Part shown: in pieces, positions 24,527 through 33,137 of the stretch | Layout: each line of letters starts with the position of its first letter | Position numbering within the stretch: the stretch's first letter is position 1 | Source of the DNA: Anaerolineae bacterium | Lineage (GTDB): Bacteria > Chloroflexota > Anaerolineae > Promineifilales > Promineifilaceae | NCBI GenBank assembly: GCA_023384415.1 | Contig: JAHDWJ010000028.1 | Coordinates: 19,127-83,126, forward strand | Reading direction: 5' to 3' | Length of the DNA: 64,000 nucleotides | Translations under genes and position numbers: made by a program | Notes under the pieces: generated by a model | What the model was told of the DNA's origin: nothing | The model's database searches: none | What the model saw: the letters and a program-made list of their open reading frames with translations, nothing else

Positions 24527-25519
24527 TTACTGAATCCGCTGGCTTAATATTGCGATCTCCTGGCGCAGCTTATGGGCCAACTGCTGACTCTTGTTATCCT
24601 GATGAAGCTCGTAATGGTGCTTCTTGTACGCCAGTTCACTACATTTATGATAAAACTGCAAAGCGTTCCAATACCCCATCGGGCCGTGGGAGAGAAGCAA
24701 ACTGTAACGGTGGAAAAAGCGGCGGGTGCCGGAATTAGCAGTTTGATACTGCGGCTCTGTCAACGTACCCTGCTCTATTTCATCAGCCAGATATTGTTTG
24801 ATCCACCGTTTTTCCTGAACCAGGGCATAGACGATGATGACCAACATGATAAGAACACCTCCCCAGGCATTGGCAAAGAGGGGAAAACAAACCAGGGGGC
24901 CGGCTATGCTGCCTAATGAGGCTGAAGCGTTATGAACAAAATGCAAAAACATTGCCCCCATCCACCCTACAACGGGGGCAGTAAAACGCACCCAAGAGCG
25001 TTTGGTTAGTCGGGCAATGGCAATACCTAAACCGGTAGCGGCCGTAAAGAGGGAGTGATTGAGGCCAAATAAATTTCGCAAGATGACCACACTGAACCAG
25101 CTTTCTGTGCCTCCCTCGGCAAACGCGCTCATAAAATAAAAGACATTCTCTACCATGGCAAAACCCAGGCCAACCATTGCCCCGTAAATGATGCCATCCA
25201 GCAGGCTGTCTATTTCATGTCGCCAGAAGAAAAGCAGCCCCAGGAGCAAAAAGCCTTTAACGGATTCTTCTACTAACGGGGCAATTAAACTGGCCGATAA
25301 CGCATCTCCCAGGCCGTATTCGCCGAAAACGAGGTAGATGGGAATGCTAAAAACGGTGTTGACAATGAGGGCGAAAATAATGCTGGGGACGGCCCCCCAC
25401 AAAAAAGCCGCCCCCAATAACCAGAGCGGCTCTTTTTCATACCGGTCTACGATGTAGATGATAGCGATGTAGAAAAGGGCAGGCACAATAGCGACGAAGA
25501 TAGATTCTAGCAGCATCAA
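24527..25519 (-). CDS. PrsW-family intramembrane metalloprotease
   Basis: 330 residues with about seven or eight hydrophobic segments in the first 230 residues. The family motifs are visible: PLVEESVKGFLLLGLLFFW (tandem Glu), DGIIYGAMVGLGFAMVENVFYF (Asp and Glu), NLFGLNHSLFTAATGLG (His) and LHFVHNASASLGS (His), the presumed metal-binding set. PrsW cleaves the anti-sigma factor RsiW in Bacillus; other members have unknown targets. The C-terminal 100 residues are hydrophilic and helical, beyond the core family. No anti-sigma gene is nearby. Confidence 0.85.
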   Translation of the reverse strand: MMLLESIFVAIVPALFYIAIIYIVDRYEKEPLWLLGAAFLWGAVPSIIFALIVNTVFSIPIYLVFGEYGLGDALSASLIAPLVEESVKGFLLLGLLFFWRHEIDSLLDGIIYGAMVGLGFAMVENVFYFMSAFAEGGTESWFSVVILRNLFGLNHSLFTAATGLGIAIARLTKRSWVRFTAPVVGWMGAMFLHFVHNASASLGSIAGPLVCFPLFANAWGGVLIMLVIIVYALVQEKRWIKQYLADEIEQGTLTEPQYQTANSGTRRFFHRYSLLLSHGPMGYWNALQFYHKCSELAYKKHHYELHQDNKSQQLAHKLRQEIAILSQRIQ

Positions 25520-25665
25520 AATTTACCCCGGATGAAATGATGAAAGATGAAAGGTATCCTCTCAATAAGTTGGGACGAACCTCGGGAAGGTTTCGGTAAT
25601 GGATAAACTCTTGAGTTAAATCTTCCGAAGGTTACACGTTTTACTGAGATGTTACGGTAAAAGGG

Positions 25666-26343
25666 TTATAAGGAGAGGCGTTGGCGTAGGCGCGCGGCCG
25701 CGTCCTCAGACATTTGGGCGATAAGGGCAAGGGCATCTGGTAAATCCGTCTGCCACACCCAGGCGGGGTTCAGCCAAAACCCTGGCAGCACCACTGAATC
25801 AACACGGTCATCTTCTTCTGTGGCAATCAGTTCATATTCTCCATTCTCTTGCAAGCGGTAAAAATTAGCCAGTTGGCGGCCGGCACGGGAATCAATAACC
25901 CAATATTCCGTTACCCCGGCCCTTTCATATTCACGTAATTTATCATGCCTGTCTCGGCGCACACTCTCCTGAGATACAATCTCGATAACTAAATCAGGTG
26001 CCCCCACAAACCGACGGGATGTTAACCGGTCTAAATGCTTCTGCTTAACAAAAAAAACATCAGGCTCACGGCTGGGACCATTGGGCCACAATTTCACTTC
26101 ATAAGGGGCATAACGGACTTCTCCCAAACCAAAAAGAGAGGCAAATAGCCAGATCAAACGGTACAAAAATCCCGAAATAGCCTGGTGTTCATCTCGTGCG
26201 GGCATGTGATAAATAATCTCCCCATCAACCCACTCCACGATCCGATCCTCGCCAGCTAGTTGCAGATAGGCTTCATAACTGACATAAGCAGGTTTTTGGG
26301 GGGGCGATGTTTTGTTCACCGGTCTTTTAATTGTCAGGCTCAT
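25666..26343 (-). CDS. Uma2-family (DUF820) putative endonuclease
   Basis: 225 residues from ATG 26343, with GAGGTGATTCTT upstream. The start is chosen there because the longer frame runs through an intergenic repeat. Core landmarks are VEWVDGEIIYHMPARDEHQAIS (Glu), SREPDVFFVKQ (Asp) and APDLVIEIVSQES (Glu), followed by RDRHDKLREYERAGVTEYWVID, the PD-(D/E)xK arrangement of this family. Uma2 proteins are abundant in cyanobacteria and Chloroflexi; their role is not established, although the fold is that of restriction-like nucleases. No partner is obvious. Confidence 0.85.
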   Translation of the reverse strand: MSLTIKRPVNKTSPPQKPAYVSYEAYLQLAGEDRIVEWVDGEIIYHMPARDEHQAISGFLYRLIWLFASLFGLGEVRYAPYEVKLWPNGPSREPDVFFVKQKHLDRLTSRRFVGAPDLVIEIVSQESVRRDRHDKLREYERAGVTEYWVIDSRAGRQLANFYRLQENGEYELIATEEDDRVDSVVLPGFWLNPAWVWQTDLPDALALIAQMSEDAAARLRQRLSL

Positions 26344-26363
26344 AAGAATCACCTCGGTAATAT

Positions 26364-26399
26364 TATAGTGGTGAATTGGTGAATTGGTGAATTGGTGAT
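26364..26399. repeat. Tandem TGAATTGG repeat
   Basis: Four near-copies of GGTGAATT between the Uma2 start and queA stop. The word is the complement of the CACCAATA repeats at 48420-48457. Confidence 0.7.
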
Positions 26400-27487
26400 T
26401 AGATGATGAACATGGCGTCGCCGAAGGAAAAAAAACGGTATCGCTCTTGTATAGCTGCCTGATAGGCCTGGCGAATAAGGTCTGACCCGGCAAAAGCGGA
26501 AACGAGCATGAGCAGGGTGGAGCGGGGCAGATGAAAGTTGGTGACGAGGCCATCTACCGCCAAAAAACGATACCCAGGGTAAATGTATAAATCTGTTGGC
26601 CCTTCGACAGCCATGACGGGCCGCCAGGGGCACACGGCTGCCCCATCCTGGCTGACGGTTTGTAAACTACCGGTGCGGCCGCTTGATCGTTGAGCCGCTG
26701 TTTCTAAAGTTCGCATGGCGGTGGTGCCAATGGCGATGAGCCGGCCGCCGGCTAATTTGGCGCGATTGATCCGTTCCGCGGCCGCAACCCCTAACTGCAC
26801 CCATTCGCTGTGAATTTTGTGCCGGGTAGCATCTTCCTCGGCTACGGGCTGAAACGTATCCAACCCCACATGCAGGGTACAAGTCTCAAACAGCACTCCT
26901 TTCTCCCGCAAAGCCAGGAGCAGTTCTGGGGTAAAATGGAGACCAGCGGTGGGCGCGGCCGCAGAGCCAGGCGGTTGAGCATAAACGGTCTGATACCGCT
27001 CCGGGTCCGTCAATGTTTCATGGATATACGGGGGCAGCGGCATATGCCCCAACCGGGCCAGATGCTCTTCAATCGGGGGCGTAAAAATGATTTCTCGCTG
27101 CGCTCCCTCGTGTGCGGCCGCGACCATGGCCATAAATTCAGTGGGCTGTCCCTGGGCATCTTCTAAGCGAATCTGCACCCCTTCACGCAGCCGCCGCCCG
27201 CCAACCAAAGCCAGCCAATGCCCCTGGGCCAGCTTTTCCAACAAGAGTAATTCAACCCTCCCCCCGGTTATCTTTTGCCCAAATAGCCGGGCGGGGATGA
27301 CCCGGCTGTTATTAGCCACAACTATATCACCAGGGTGGAAAAAGTTCAGGATGTCCTGGAAAATATGGTGGGAGACGCGGCCGCTGCGCCGGTCAACCAG
27401 CATCAGTCGGCTCTGATCACGCTCCCCAAGTGGGGTCTGTGCAATAAGCTCAAGAGGTAAAGAATAATCAAATTCGTCTGTTTTCAT
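26399..27487 (-). CDS. queA: S-adenosylmethionine:tRNA ribosyltransferase-isomerase
   Basis: 362 residues, full length. Starts KTDEFDYSLPLELIAQTPLGERDQSRL, the diagnostic N-terminus; later GSAAAPTAGLHFTPELL and FETCTLHVGLDTFQPVAEED, HSEWVQL and NFHLPRSTLLMLVSAFAG all match QueA. It transfers the ribosyl part of SAM to 7-aminomethyl-7-deazaguanine in tRNA to form epoxyqueuosine at the wobble position of NAY-codon tRNAs. No other queuosine gene is in the window. The convergent Uma2 gene lies immediately downstream, with a repeat in between. Confidence 0.95.
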   Translation of the reverse strand: MKTDEFDYSLPLELIAQTPLGERDQSRLMLVDRRSGRVSHHIFQDILNFFHPGDIVVANNSRVIPARLFGQKITGGRVELLLLEKLAQGHWLALVGGRRLREGVQIRLEDAQGQPTEFMAMVAAAHEGAQREIIFTPPIEEHLARLGHMPLPPYIHETLTDPERYQTVYAQPPGSAAAPTAGLHFTPELLLALREKGVLFETCTLHVGLDTFQPVAEEDATRHKIHSEWVQLGVAAAERINRAKLAGGRLIAIGTTAMRTLETAAQRSSGRTGSLQTVSQDGAAVCPWRPVMAVEGPTDLYIYPGYRFLAVDGLVTNFHLPRSTLLMLVSAFAGSDLIRQAYQAAIQERYRFFSFGDAMFII

Positions 27488-27582
27488 TATATGAGCAAAA
27501 GTATAAATCCTATTTCCTGGTTGACAAACAGCGTCTTACAATCGGTTGACGCCCAGACAGTTTCTCCATTACACTCCAATCA

Positions 27583-28533
27583 ATGCACACCCATCCCCCA
27601 CCCCCAAAAAAACCATCCCTGCTCCAGCAATGGCGGCAAACTGGCATCTTGTGGGCGGTGCTGTCGCCACTCTTTTTAGGGATCATCCCTATTCTGGCTA
27701 AACTGGCTTATCAGGTTGGCGTAGATGTTTATTCACTCATCGCCATTCGTACCCTCTTTGCCACCCTGATCTTATGGGGATATGTGCTGCTATTTAACCG
27801 CCGCTGGGCCGAAAGTTCTGCCCCGGCTACCCTCAGCAGTTTGTTAGCCGGGGGGATCAATGGGTTTGGCTCCATCTTCTTTTATGCCAGCCTGACCCGC
27901 ATTGATGCCTCATTAGGACAGCTTATCAATATCACCTACCTCATTTTTGTCACCTTCATCTTGCGCCTCATCGGCCAAAAAATATCACTTCTGACCTTAT
28001 TTCGCACCGCCCTGGCGATCCTGGGTATTTATTGGCTGACGGCGGGTGGCCTGGGTGATCCTGATTGGCTGGGCATCGGCTTTATGCTTATTGCAGCCCT
28101 TTCTTATGCAGTACAGTTGGTTCTCAGCCAGCGTATTATGTATGAAATTCCGGCTATCACCATGACCCTCTATGCCATTACCGGCATGTCTTTAGTTGTT
28201 TTGCTCCCCTGGCTCTTGATGGGGCAGCCGCTCCAAAACATCAGCCTGGCCGGTTGGCAGGCGATTTTTTGGATGGGTCTGGCAACGGCTCTCTCCCGGC
28301 TCACCCTCTTTTTAGGGGTAAAACGGTTAGGCAGCATTCAGACCGCCCTCTTTGGCGTTGCCGAAGTAGTTGTTACAATCTTGATCGCCGCCGCCTTCTT
28401 AGGTGAACAATTTACCTTATCCCAATGGACAGGGGGGGTTATTATCTTGATTAGCATTTTATTGGTAAATTTTGAACGGGATGTGCCCCGGCTGGTAGAC
28501 TGGTGGCGGTTTTTCTGGAATCGGCGAATGTGA
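27583..28533 (+). CDS. EamA-family (DMT superfamily) transporter
   Basis: 316 residues, ten membrane spans in two EamA repeats. The first repeat runs about 22-155 (LFLGIIPILAKLAYQVGVDVYSLIAIRTLFATLILWGYVLLF) and the second about 165-300 (GIGFMLIAALSYAVQLVLSQRIM, TALFGVAEVVVTILIAAAFLGEQFTLSQWTGGVIILISILL). DMT proteins export or import amino acids, nucleotide sugars and metabolites; the substrate cannot be inferred. It ends 7 bases before a penicillin-binding protein gene, suggesting cotranscription, although a functional link is not obvious. No strong ribosome site is seen at ATG 27583. Confidence 0.82.
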   Translation: MHTHPPPPKKPSLLQQWRQTGILWAVLSPLFLGIIPILAKLAYQVGVDVYSLIAIRTLFATLILWGYVLLFNRRWAESSAPATLSSLLAGGINGFGSIFFYASLTRIDASLGQLINITYLIFVTFILRLIGQKISLLTLFRTALAILGIYWLTAGGLGDPDWLGIGFMLIAALSYAVQLVLSQRIMYEIPAITMTLYAITGMSLVVLLPWLLMGQPLQNISLAGWQAIFWMGLATALSRLTLFLGVKRLGSIQTALFGVAEVVVTILIAAAFLGEQFTLSQWTGGVIILISILLVNFERDVPRLVDWWRFFWNRRM

Positions 28534-28540
28534 TCCCTTT

Positions 28541-30745
28541 ATGTCTAAATATACTTTTCTTCTTCTTTTACTTTGCCTGACTGCCTGTGGGCTGGTGCCA
28601 CCCATTGAGGATGCCAACAACCCACCTCAATTTACACCCTTCCCTACGGAGACGATGGTTGGCACAGCCACACCAGTGCCAGGGGGGTCTGAGGGAGTAG
28701 GGTTGACCTTTTTCCGCGCCTGGGAGAATGAGGATTATTTAGGCATGTATAGTTTGCTCTCACCAGGCAGCCAGGCCCTTATTGACAGCCAGGCGTTTAC
28801 CAGCCGTTATCGGGAAGCGATGAGTACCGCCCGTGTTTTAACTGTGCGAAGCCAGCCGATGGCCGTTTATCAAGAAGGCGGCCGCGCCGAGCTGCAAATA
28901 CGGGTAACCTGGCAAACCGCCCTGGTGGGAGATGTCGTGAGAGACCACCAGGTGGAGTTGGTGTACAGTCAAGCTCGCTGGGGGATCTCCTGGCATGAAG
29001 GGTTGATTCTGCCGGAGTTGTCAGGGGGGAACCGGCTGGTGATGCAATACCGCAATCCAGCCAGAGCCAATATTTACGATGTAAACGGAGACGCCCTGGC
29101 TTTTCAAGGAGCGGCCTTCACCCTGAATGTGGTGCCAGGCCGCATCACTGATGAGACGGGACTGCTGAATGTGCTGTCTCCTCTGTTGAAGAAAAGCCCG
29201 GAAGCAATTAAAGCCTTGTACGCGGCCGCAGCCCCTGACTGGCTTTGGCCCATTGGCGACATCAGCACCGAAGCATATCAGGCCAGCTACACCAACCTGG
29301 AACCGTATCTACAATCTGGCGCCCTCCAGGCCAGCCAGCGACTCACCCGCCTGTACCCAGATGGCGGTATTGCCCCCCATATTGTCGGCTACACCGGGCG
29401 TATCTCTCCAGAACAATTAGCCCGGTACCAGGCGCAGGGGTTCCAAGGGGACGAGATTATCGGCCTGAGCGGCGTTGAAGCCTGGGGAGAAGATTATCTC
29501 AATGGGGAACGAGGCGGTATTCTCACCGTCATTGGCCCAACCGGGGACCTTATCAGCACCATCGCGGCGCAGGAACCCCGTCAGGCTCGCTCCATTTACA
29601 CCACCCTGGACAGCGGCTTCCAACAGGCGGTACAAAAAGCCCTCACCGATGCCCTTCTTTCCCATCCTCAGGGCTTCTCTGGCAGTATTGTGGTGCTAGA
29701 TGTCAGCAATGGCAAAGTGCTGGCCATGGCCAGCTACCCCACCTACGATCCCTCCATTTTTGATCCCATTTCCCCCAATCCCAACCTGGGCAATGTGCTT
29801 AACGACTCCCGCCAACCGCTCCTCAACCGAGCCACCCAGGTCAATTTTCCTCCTGGTTCCATCTTTAAAATCGTCACCTTTTCCGCGGGAATCGCCAGCG
29901 GCCTATACACCCCGGAGAGCAGCTACACCTCTACAGGAACATGGAACCGGCTGGGCGATGCGTACATCAAACGAGATTGGCGGCAAGGGGGGCACGGCAC
30001 TGTCTCCCTACGAGAAGCGTTGGTTGTCTCCTGTAATTCCTGTTTTTATGATGTTGGGTACAACATCAGCGGCGTAGATAATTGGCTGCTGCCCAATACA
30101 GCCAATGCGTTCGGGTTTGGCCGGCCGACCCAAATTGTGGGCATTGGCGAAGTGGCCGGGTTTATTGGCAACCCGGAGTGGAAAATCAATACTTATGGTG
30201 AAGGATGGTCCACCGGGGATACAGTTAATATGTCCATCGGCCAGGGGTTTGTAGATGTTACCCCGCTGCAATTAACCAACATGTTTGCCGCCCTGGCCAA
30301 TGGGGGAACACTTTACCGTCCCACCGTCATTGATCGTATTGGTGCCGGTGGGGGCGCACCAGAGGAGCTTTTACCTGCCCAAATATTGGGCCAGCTACCC
30401 ATTACTGCTGAAACATTGGCGGCTATTCAACAAAGTTTGTTCCGGGTAACAACAGCGGCCTCTGGGACAGCTACCGATAAGTTTGCTGGTTTACGGGTCC
30501 CCGTAGCCGGAAAGACAGGCACGGCCGAAGCAGCCAATTTTGGCCCTCCCCATGCCTGGTTTGGCGGCTATGCCCCAGCCGGGCCTTACACTTTGGCGGA
30601 TGGCACCGTCATCACCACACCGCAGATTGCTATTGTTGTTTTTGTAGAAAATGCTGGCGAAGGGTCGGCTGTAGCGGCCCCCATCTTTCGCCGGGTCATT
30701 GAGTTGTTCTATGGCATTACCCCATTGACACCGTACCCCTGGTAG
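28541..30745 (+). CDS. Class B penicillin-binding protein, lipoprotein with MecA_N-like domain
   Basis: 734 residues. The N-terminus YTFLLLLLCLTAC is a lipoprotein signal with Cys at residue 16, unusual compared with the helical anchor of most PBP2 enzymes. Residues about 45-160 form an NTF2-like MecA_N domain (TFFRAWENEDYLGMYSLLSP), then a PBP dimerisation domain (RNPARANIYDVNGDALA, RLYPDGGIAPHIVGYTG), then the transpeptidase: FPPGSIFKIV holds the active Ser and Lys, VSCNSC is the SxN, and AGKTGTAEA is the KTG. It cross-links peptidoglycan outside the membrane. Immediately downstream, convergent, are an amidase and a GT51 gene, making a small cell-wall locus. Confidence 0.9.
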   Translation: MSKYTFLLLLLCLTACGLVPPIEDANNPPQFTPFPTETMVGTATPVPGGSEGVGLTFFRAWENEDYLGMYSLLSPGSQALIDSQAFTSRYREAMSTARVLTVRSQPMAVYQEGGRAELQIRVTWQTALVGDVVRDHQVELVYSQARWGISWHEGLILPELSGGNRLVMQYRNPARANIYDVNGDALAFQGAAFTLNVVPGRITDETGLLNVLSPLLKKSPEAIKALYAAAAPDWLWPIGDISTEAYQASYTNLEPYLQSGALQASQRLTRLYPDGGIAPHIVGYTGRISPEQLARYQAQGFQGDEIIGLSGVEAWGEDYLNGERGGILTVIGPTGDLISTIAAQEPRQARSIYTTLDSGFQQAVQKALTDALLSHPQGFSGSIVVLDVSNGKVLAMASYPTYDPSIFDPISPNPNLGNVLNDSRQPLLNRATQVNFPPGSIFKIVTFSAGIASGLYTPESSYTSTGTWNRLGDAYIKRDWRQGGHGTVSLREALVVSCNSCFYDVGYNISGVDNWLLPNTANAFGFGRPTQIVGIGEVAGFIGNPEWKINTYGEGWSTGDTVNMSIGQGFVDVTPLQLTNMFAALANGGTLYRPTVIDRIGAGGGAPEELLPAQILGQLPITAETLAAIQQSLFRVTTAASGTATDKFAGLRVPVAGKTGTAEAANFGPPHAWFGGYAPAGPYTLADGTVITTPQIAIVVFVENAGEGSAVAAPIFRRVIELFYGITPLTPYPW

Positions 30746-31327
30746 TTACTGACTCCATGTAGGCATCTGATAACCCTCTGTGCCATACTGGAGATAATGT
30801 CGGAGGGCCAGCGGCCGCAGCCAGGGCAACATATTTCGTCCTGGACAAACGGTCTCCTCATTAAAATCGGCATGGGCAGCCAGGTGGGTCAGACCAGGGT
30901 ATTGCCCAACCAGAAAAGCCACCAGTTGTTCCAGGGTATCCAGTTGGGCCGGGCGAGGATGGTTTATCTCAAAATTGCCCAATAAAACGATGCCCACAGT
31001 TCCGGTATTGGCAGCCCGCACATGAACCCCGCGCACGGTCAGCGGCCGCGCTTCATACCCAATTCCTACCCCATCAATGACAAAATGGTAGCCAATGTCG
31101 GCCCAACCGTTTTGTTCTATGTGCAGCCGTTGAATCTCTCGCACCCCCATTTGTCCGGCATCCTCAGCCGAATGGTGAATGACCAGGGTATTGAGAAGTT
31201 CAGTAAGCGGCCGCGTATAAACCAGCCACCCCCCAGGGTTATGCTGGGGGTGGAAAAAGCCGTTTTCCTCACGGGCAGTATGATCAGGGGGCAAAGCACC
31301 CCATTGGGCGCGGCTGATAAACTGCAT
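30746..31327 (-). CDS. N-acetylmuramoyl-L-alanine amidase (PGRP / Amidase_2 type)
   Basis: 193 residues. Starts QFISRAQWGALPP, the usual PGRP lead-in. Zinc ligands: His in VIHHSAED, His in RGVHVRAANTGTVGIVLLG, and Cys in EETVCPGRNM; QNGWADIGYHFVIDGVGIGYEA is the conserved middle. It cuts the amide between muramic acid and the peptide stem. No signal peptide is seen, so either the start is internal to a longer protein or it acts in the cytoplasm, for example in wall recycling. The stop overlaps the stop of the PBP gene on the opposite strand by nothing (they abut), so they converge tightly. Confidence 0.88.
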   Translation of the reverse strand: MQFISRAQWGALPPDHTAREENGFFHPQHNPGGWLVYTRPLTELLNTLVIHHSAEDAGQMGVREIQRLHIEQNGWADIGYHFVIDGVGIGYEARPLTVRGVHVRAANTGTVGIVLLGNFEINHPRPAQLDTLEQLVAFLVGQYPGLTHLAAHADFNEETVCPGRNMLPWLRPLALRHYLQYGTEGYQMPTWSQ

Positions 31328-31341
31328 CTTTATTTACATTC

Positions 31342-32373
31342 CTACAAGACAAGCAGTTGGTATGTTTGTTGGCGAACCAGGCCAACGATGGTGCTATCTA
31401 TAACTCTCTGCTGCTCTAAAATGGTGAGGCAGATAGCGGTTTTGCGCTCCAGGCGCTCTAAGTCGGCCGGGGTAATTTCCCAGCGCAGGGGATGGTTAGG
31501 CAGGGAAGCCAGGGCAAGTTGCTGTTTCAAGTTAAGCTGCCACAAATTTTGGCCGAAGAAGTCTACCGCGGCCGCGGCCACCGTCGTCGCCCCTCGCCCC
31601 CAATAAATGGTATTAAAATACAATTCCAGAATCGCCTCTTTGTCTAAAAACCGTTCCAACATCAGGGCGATAGGCATTTCTACCAGTTTACGGGCCAACC
31701 CCCGGCGAGTGATACGCAGCGCAGAGCGGACAGCCTGCTGCGTAATAGTTGATGCCCCTTCAACAATGCGCCGATGCCGCCAGTTGGCGCGTAACGCCCC
31801 CATCATTCGATAGGGATCAATGCCATGATGGTGAAAAAAGCGACGATCTTCTATCGTCACCATCGCCCGGCGTAAAAAAAGGGGGATAGCCGTCAACGGC
31901 AGCTCCCCCCGCCACAAGGCAGAATGGGCGGGCAGAGCCCCTAGGGGCAAAATCTGTTGGGCAATGAGCCAGGGGCGGGGATCCAGGGGCATGAAATGGT
32001 CAGGACCGTGGTGGGGGGCAGCTAAGGTAAGGCCTAGTTCAACCTGCACGTTATCAGCCCTGGCCTCGCCCAGGCCATGACCGGCGTCTACTGTCTCACC
32101 GGGTTGCACCAGGCGGGGGCCATGCCAGCGATACCGGCTGATGAGGTTATGGCTGTGCAGCAGCACTACCGGGTCTTCAGCCTGGATAACCTGCCCGGCA
32201 GCTATAGCTTGAACAGAAAAAGGGGGCGCGGCCGCAAACATCACACCATCCCACCAGGGAAACGCCTCCCGGCCGGGCAAAGGAGCGGCTGGAGGGACAA
32301 AGGTGGGCGGAGCTGCGGCCGCGATAGGGTATGCAGTTGCACCTAAATAAGGTAACAAATCGGAGAGCCACAC
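31342..32373 (-). CDS. GT51 peptidoglycan glycosyltransferase fused to a degenerate M23-like domain
   Basis: 343 residues. The C-terminal 200 residues are a GT51 domain: VTIEDRRFFHHHGIDP (catalytic Glu), EGASTITQQAVRSAL, RKLVEMPIALMLER and ILELYFNTIYWGRGATTVAAAAVDFFG, which are motifs I-IV. It polymerises lipid II into glycan strands. The first 125 residues resemble a LytM/M23 fold: PVVLLHSHNLISRYRWHG, LVQPGETVDAGHGLGEARAD, NVQVELGL follow the M23 core 'vv.h..g..t.Y.Hl...v..Gq.v..G..iG......hlHfe', but both zinc ligand motifs are lost. No transmembrane anchor is present, whereas GT51 enzymes are usually anchored. It lies 14 bases upstream of the amidase on the same strand. Confidence 0.8.
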   Translation of the reverse strand: MWLSDLLPYLGATAYPIAAAAPPTFVPPAAPLPGREAFPWWDGVMFAAAPPFSVQAIAAGQVIQAEDPVVLLHSHNLISRYRWHGPRLVQPGETVDAGHGLGEARADNVQVELGLTLAAPHHGPDHFMPLDPRPWLIAQQILPLGALPAHSALWRGELPLTAIPLFLRRAMVTIEDRRFFHHHGIDPYRMMGALRANWRHRRIVEGASTITQQAVRSALRITRRGLARKLVEMPIALMLERFLDKEAILELYFNTIYWGRGATTVAAAAVDFFGQNLWQLNLKQQLALASLPNHPLRWEITPADLERLERKTAICLTILEQQRVIDSTIVGLVRQQTYQLLVL

Positions 32374-32385
32374 AATAGAAACGCT

Positions 32386-32877
32386 TTATGCTTTGACAAA
32401 TTGGGCCAGGCCACCAGACTGTTGGGTGGCAATCCCCAGGCCCCCCAACGGTGTGGACAGAGACCGCACCGCCACATCAAAAATCTGGGGAGAAATCCCC
32501 CCTACACCATTCATCAACCGCTCCAACCGCTGCGGTTCAGCCTCATCCCCTTGTTTAACCCGATCCGCCTGTTTGGTAGCTTCTTTCTCAATCTTCGCCA
32601 GTGCATCAAGCAGATCATCCTTATCATCTTCGTCCACGTCTGGTAGTTTGGCAACTTCGGCGGCCATCTCCGCCTTCCATTTAGCCAACTGCTCGCCAAA
32701 ATCAGCCGGCACGGAGATGGTAGACCCTCCAGCAGCCACCATGGCCCCCTCCGCCGCGTGAATAGTTGTGATCTGATCCCCACCAGCTACATTGGTCAGG
32801 TTGACATTGGCATTTCCCCCGGCGGAAATATTGCCAAAGCTAATACCACCACTGGATTGTTTTTCTTCTTGGGACAT
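32386..32877 (-). CDS. Unknown protein with a Gly/Asn beta-repeat N-terminus
   Basis: 163 residues from ATG 32877, AAGGAG upstream; the longer frame from 32901 lacks one. The N-terminal stretch GGISFGNISAGGNANVNLT and VAGGDQITT is a beta-rich Gly/Asn segment similar in style to those seen at the start of several multidomain Chloroflexi and cyanobacterial proteins. The middle is charged and helical (WKAEMAAEVAKLPDVDEDD, DDLLDALAKIEKEATKQ), probably a coiled coil. The C-terminus is Gly-rich (LSTPLGGLGIATQQSGGL). I do not recognise the family and give no function. It ends about 12 bases before the GT51 start, so it belongs to the same transcription unit. Confidence 0.65.
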   Translation of the reverse strand: MSQEEKQSSGGISFGNISAGGNANVNLTNVAGGDQITTIHAAEGAMVAAGGSTISVPADFGEQLAKWKAEMAAEVAKLPDVDEDDKDDLLDALAKIEKEATKQADRVKQGDEAEPQRLERLMNGVGGISPQIFDVAVRSLSTPLGGLGIATQQSGGLAQFVKA

Positions 32878-33137
32878 AAGTCGCTCCTTCATAGGTTTCA
32901 AGTTTCAGGCTGCTGGCTTATCTGTATGAATCTGGTAACAATTTCAGGTTGGCTTCACCGTCTCACAAGCAATAACTGCCAGTAAAAAGATTGTCTGACA
33001 TTTCTCGCCTGTCACCCCTCGCTTTGTCGCTATATCTGATATAACACACTGGATAAGGATGATAAAGGGGAATTAGGGAATGGTCAATATTAGATCTTAG
33101 CAGGGCCTGGACCAACCATCTCTTTGCCGGATGGAGC

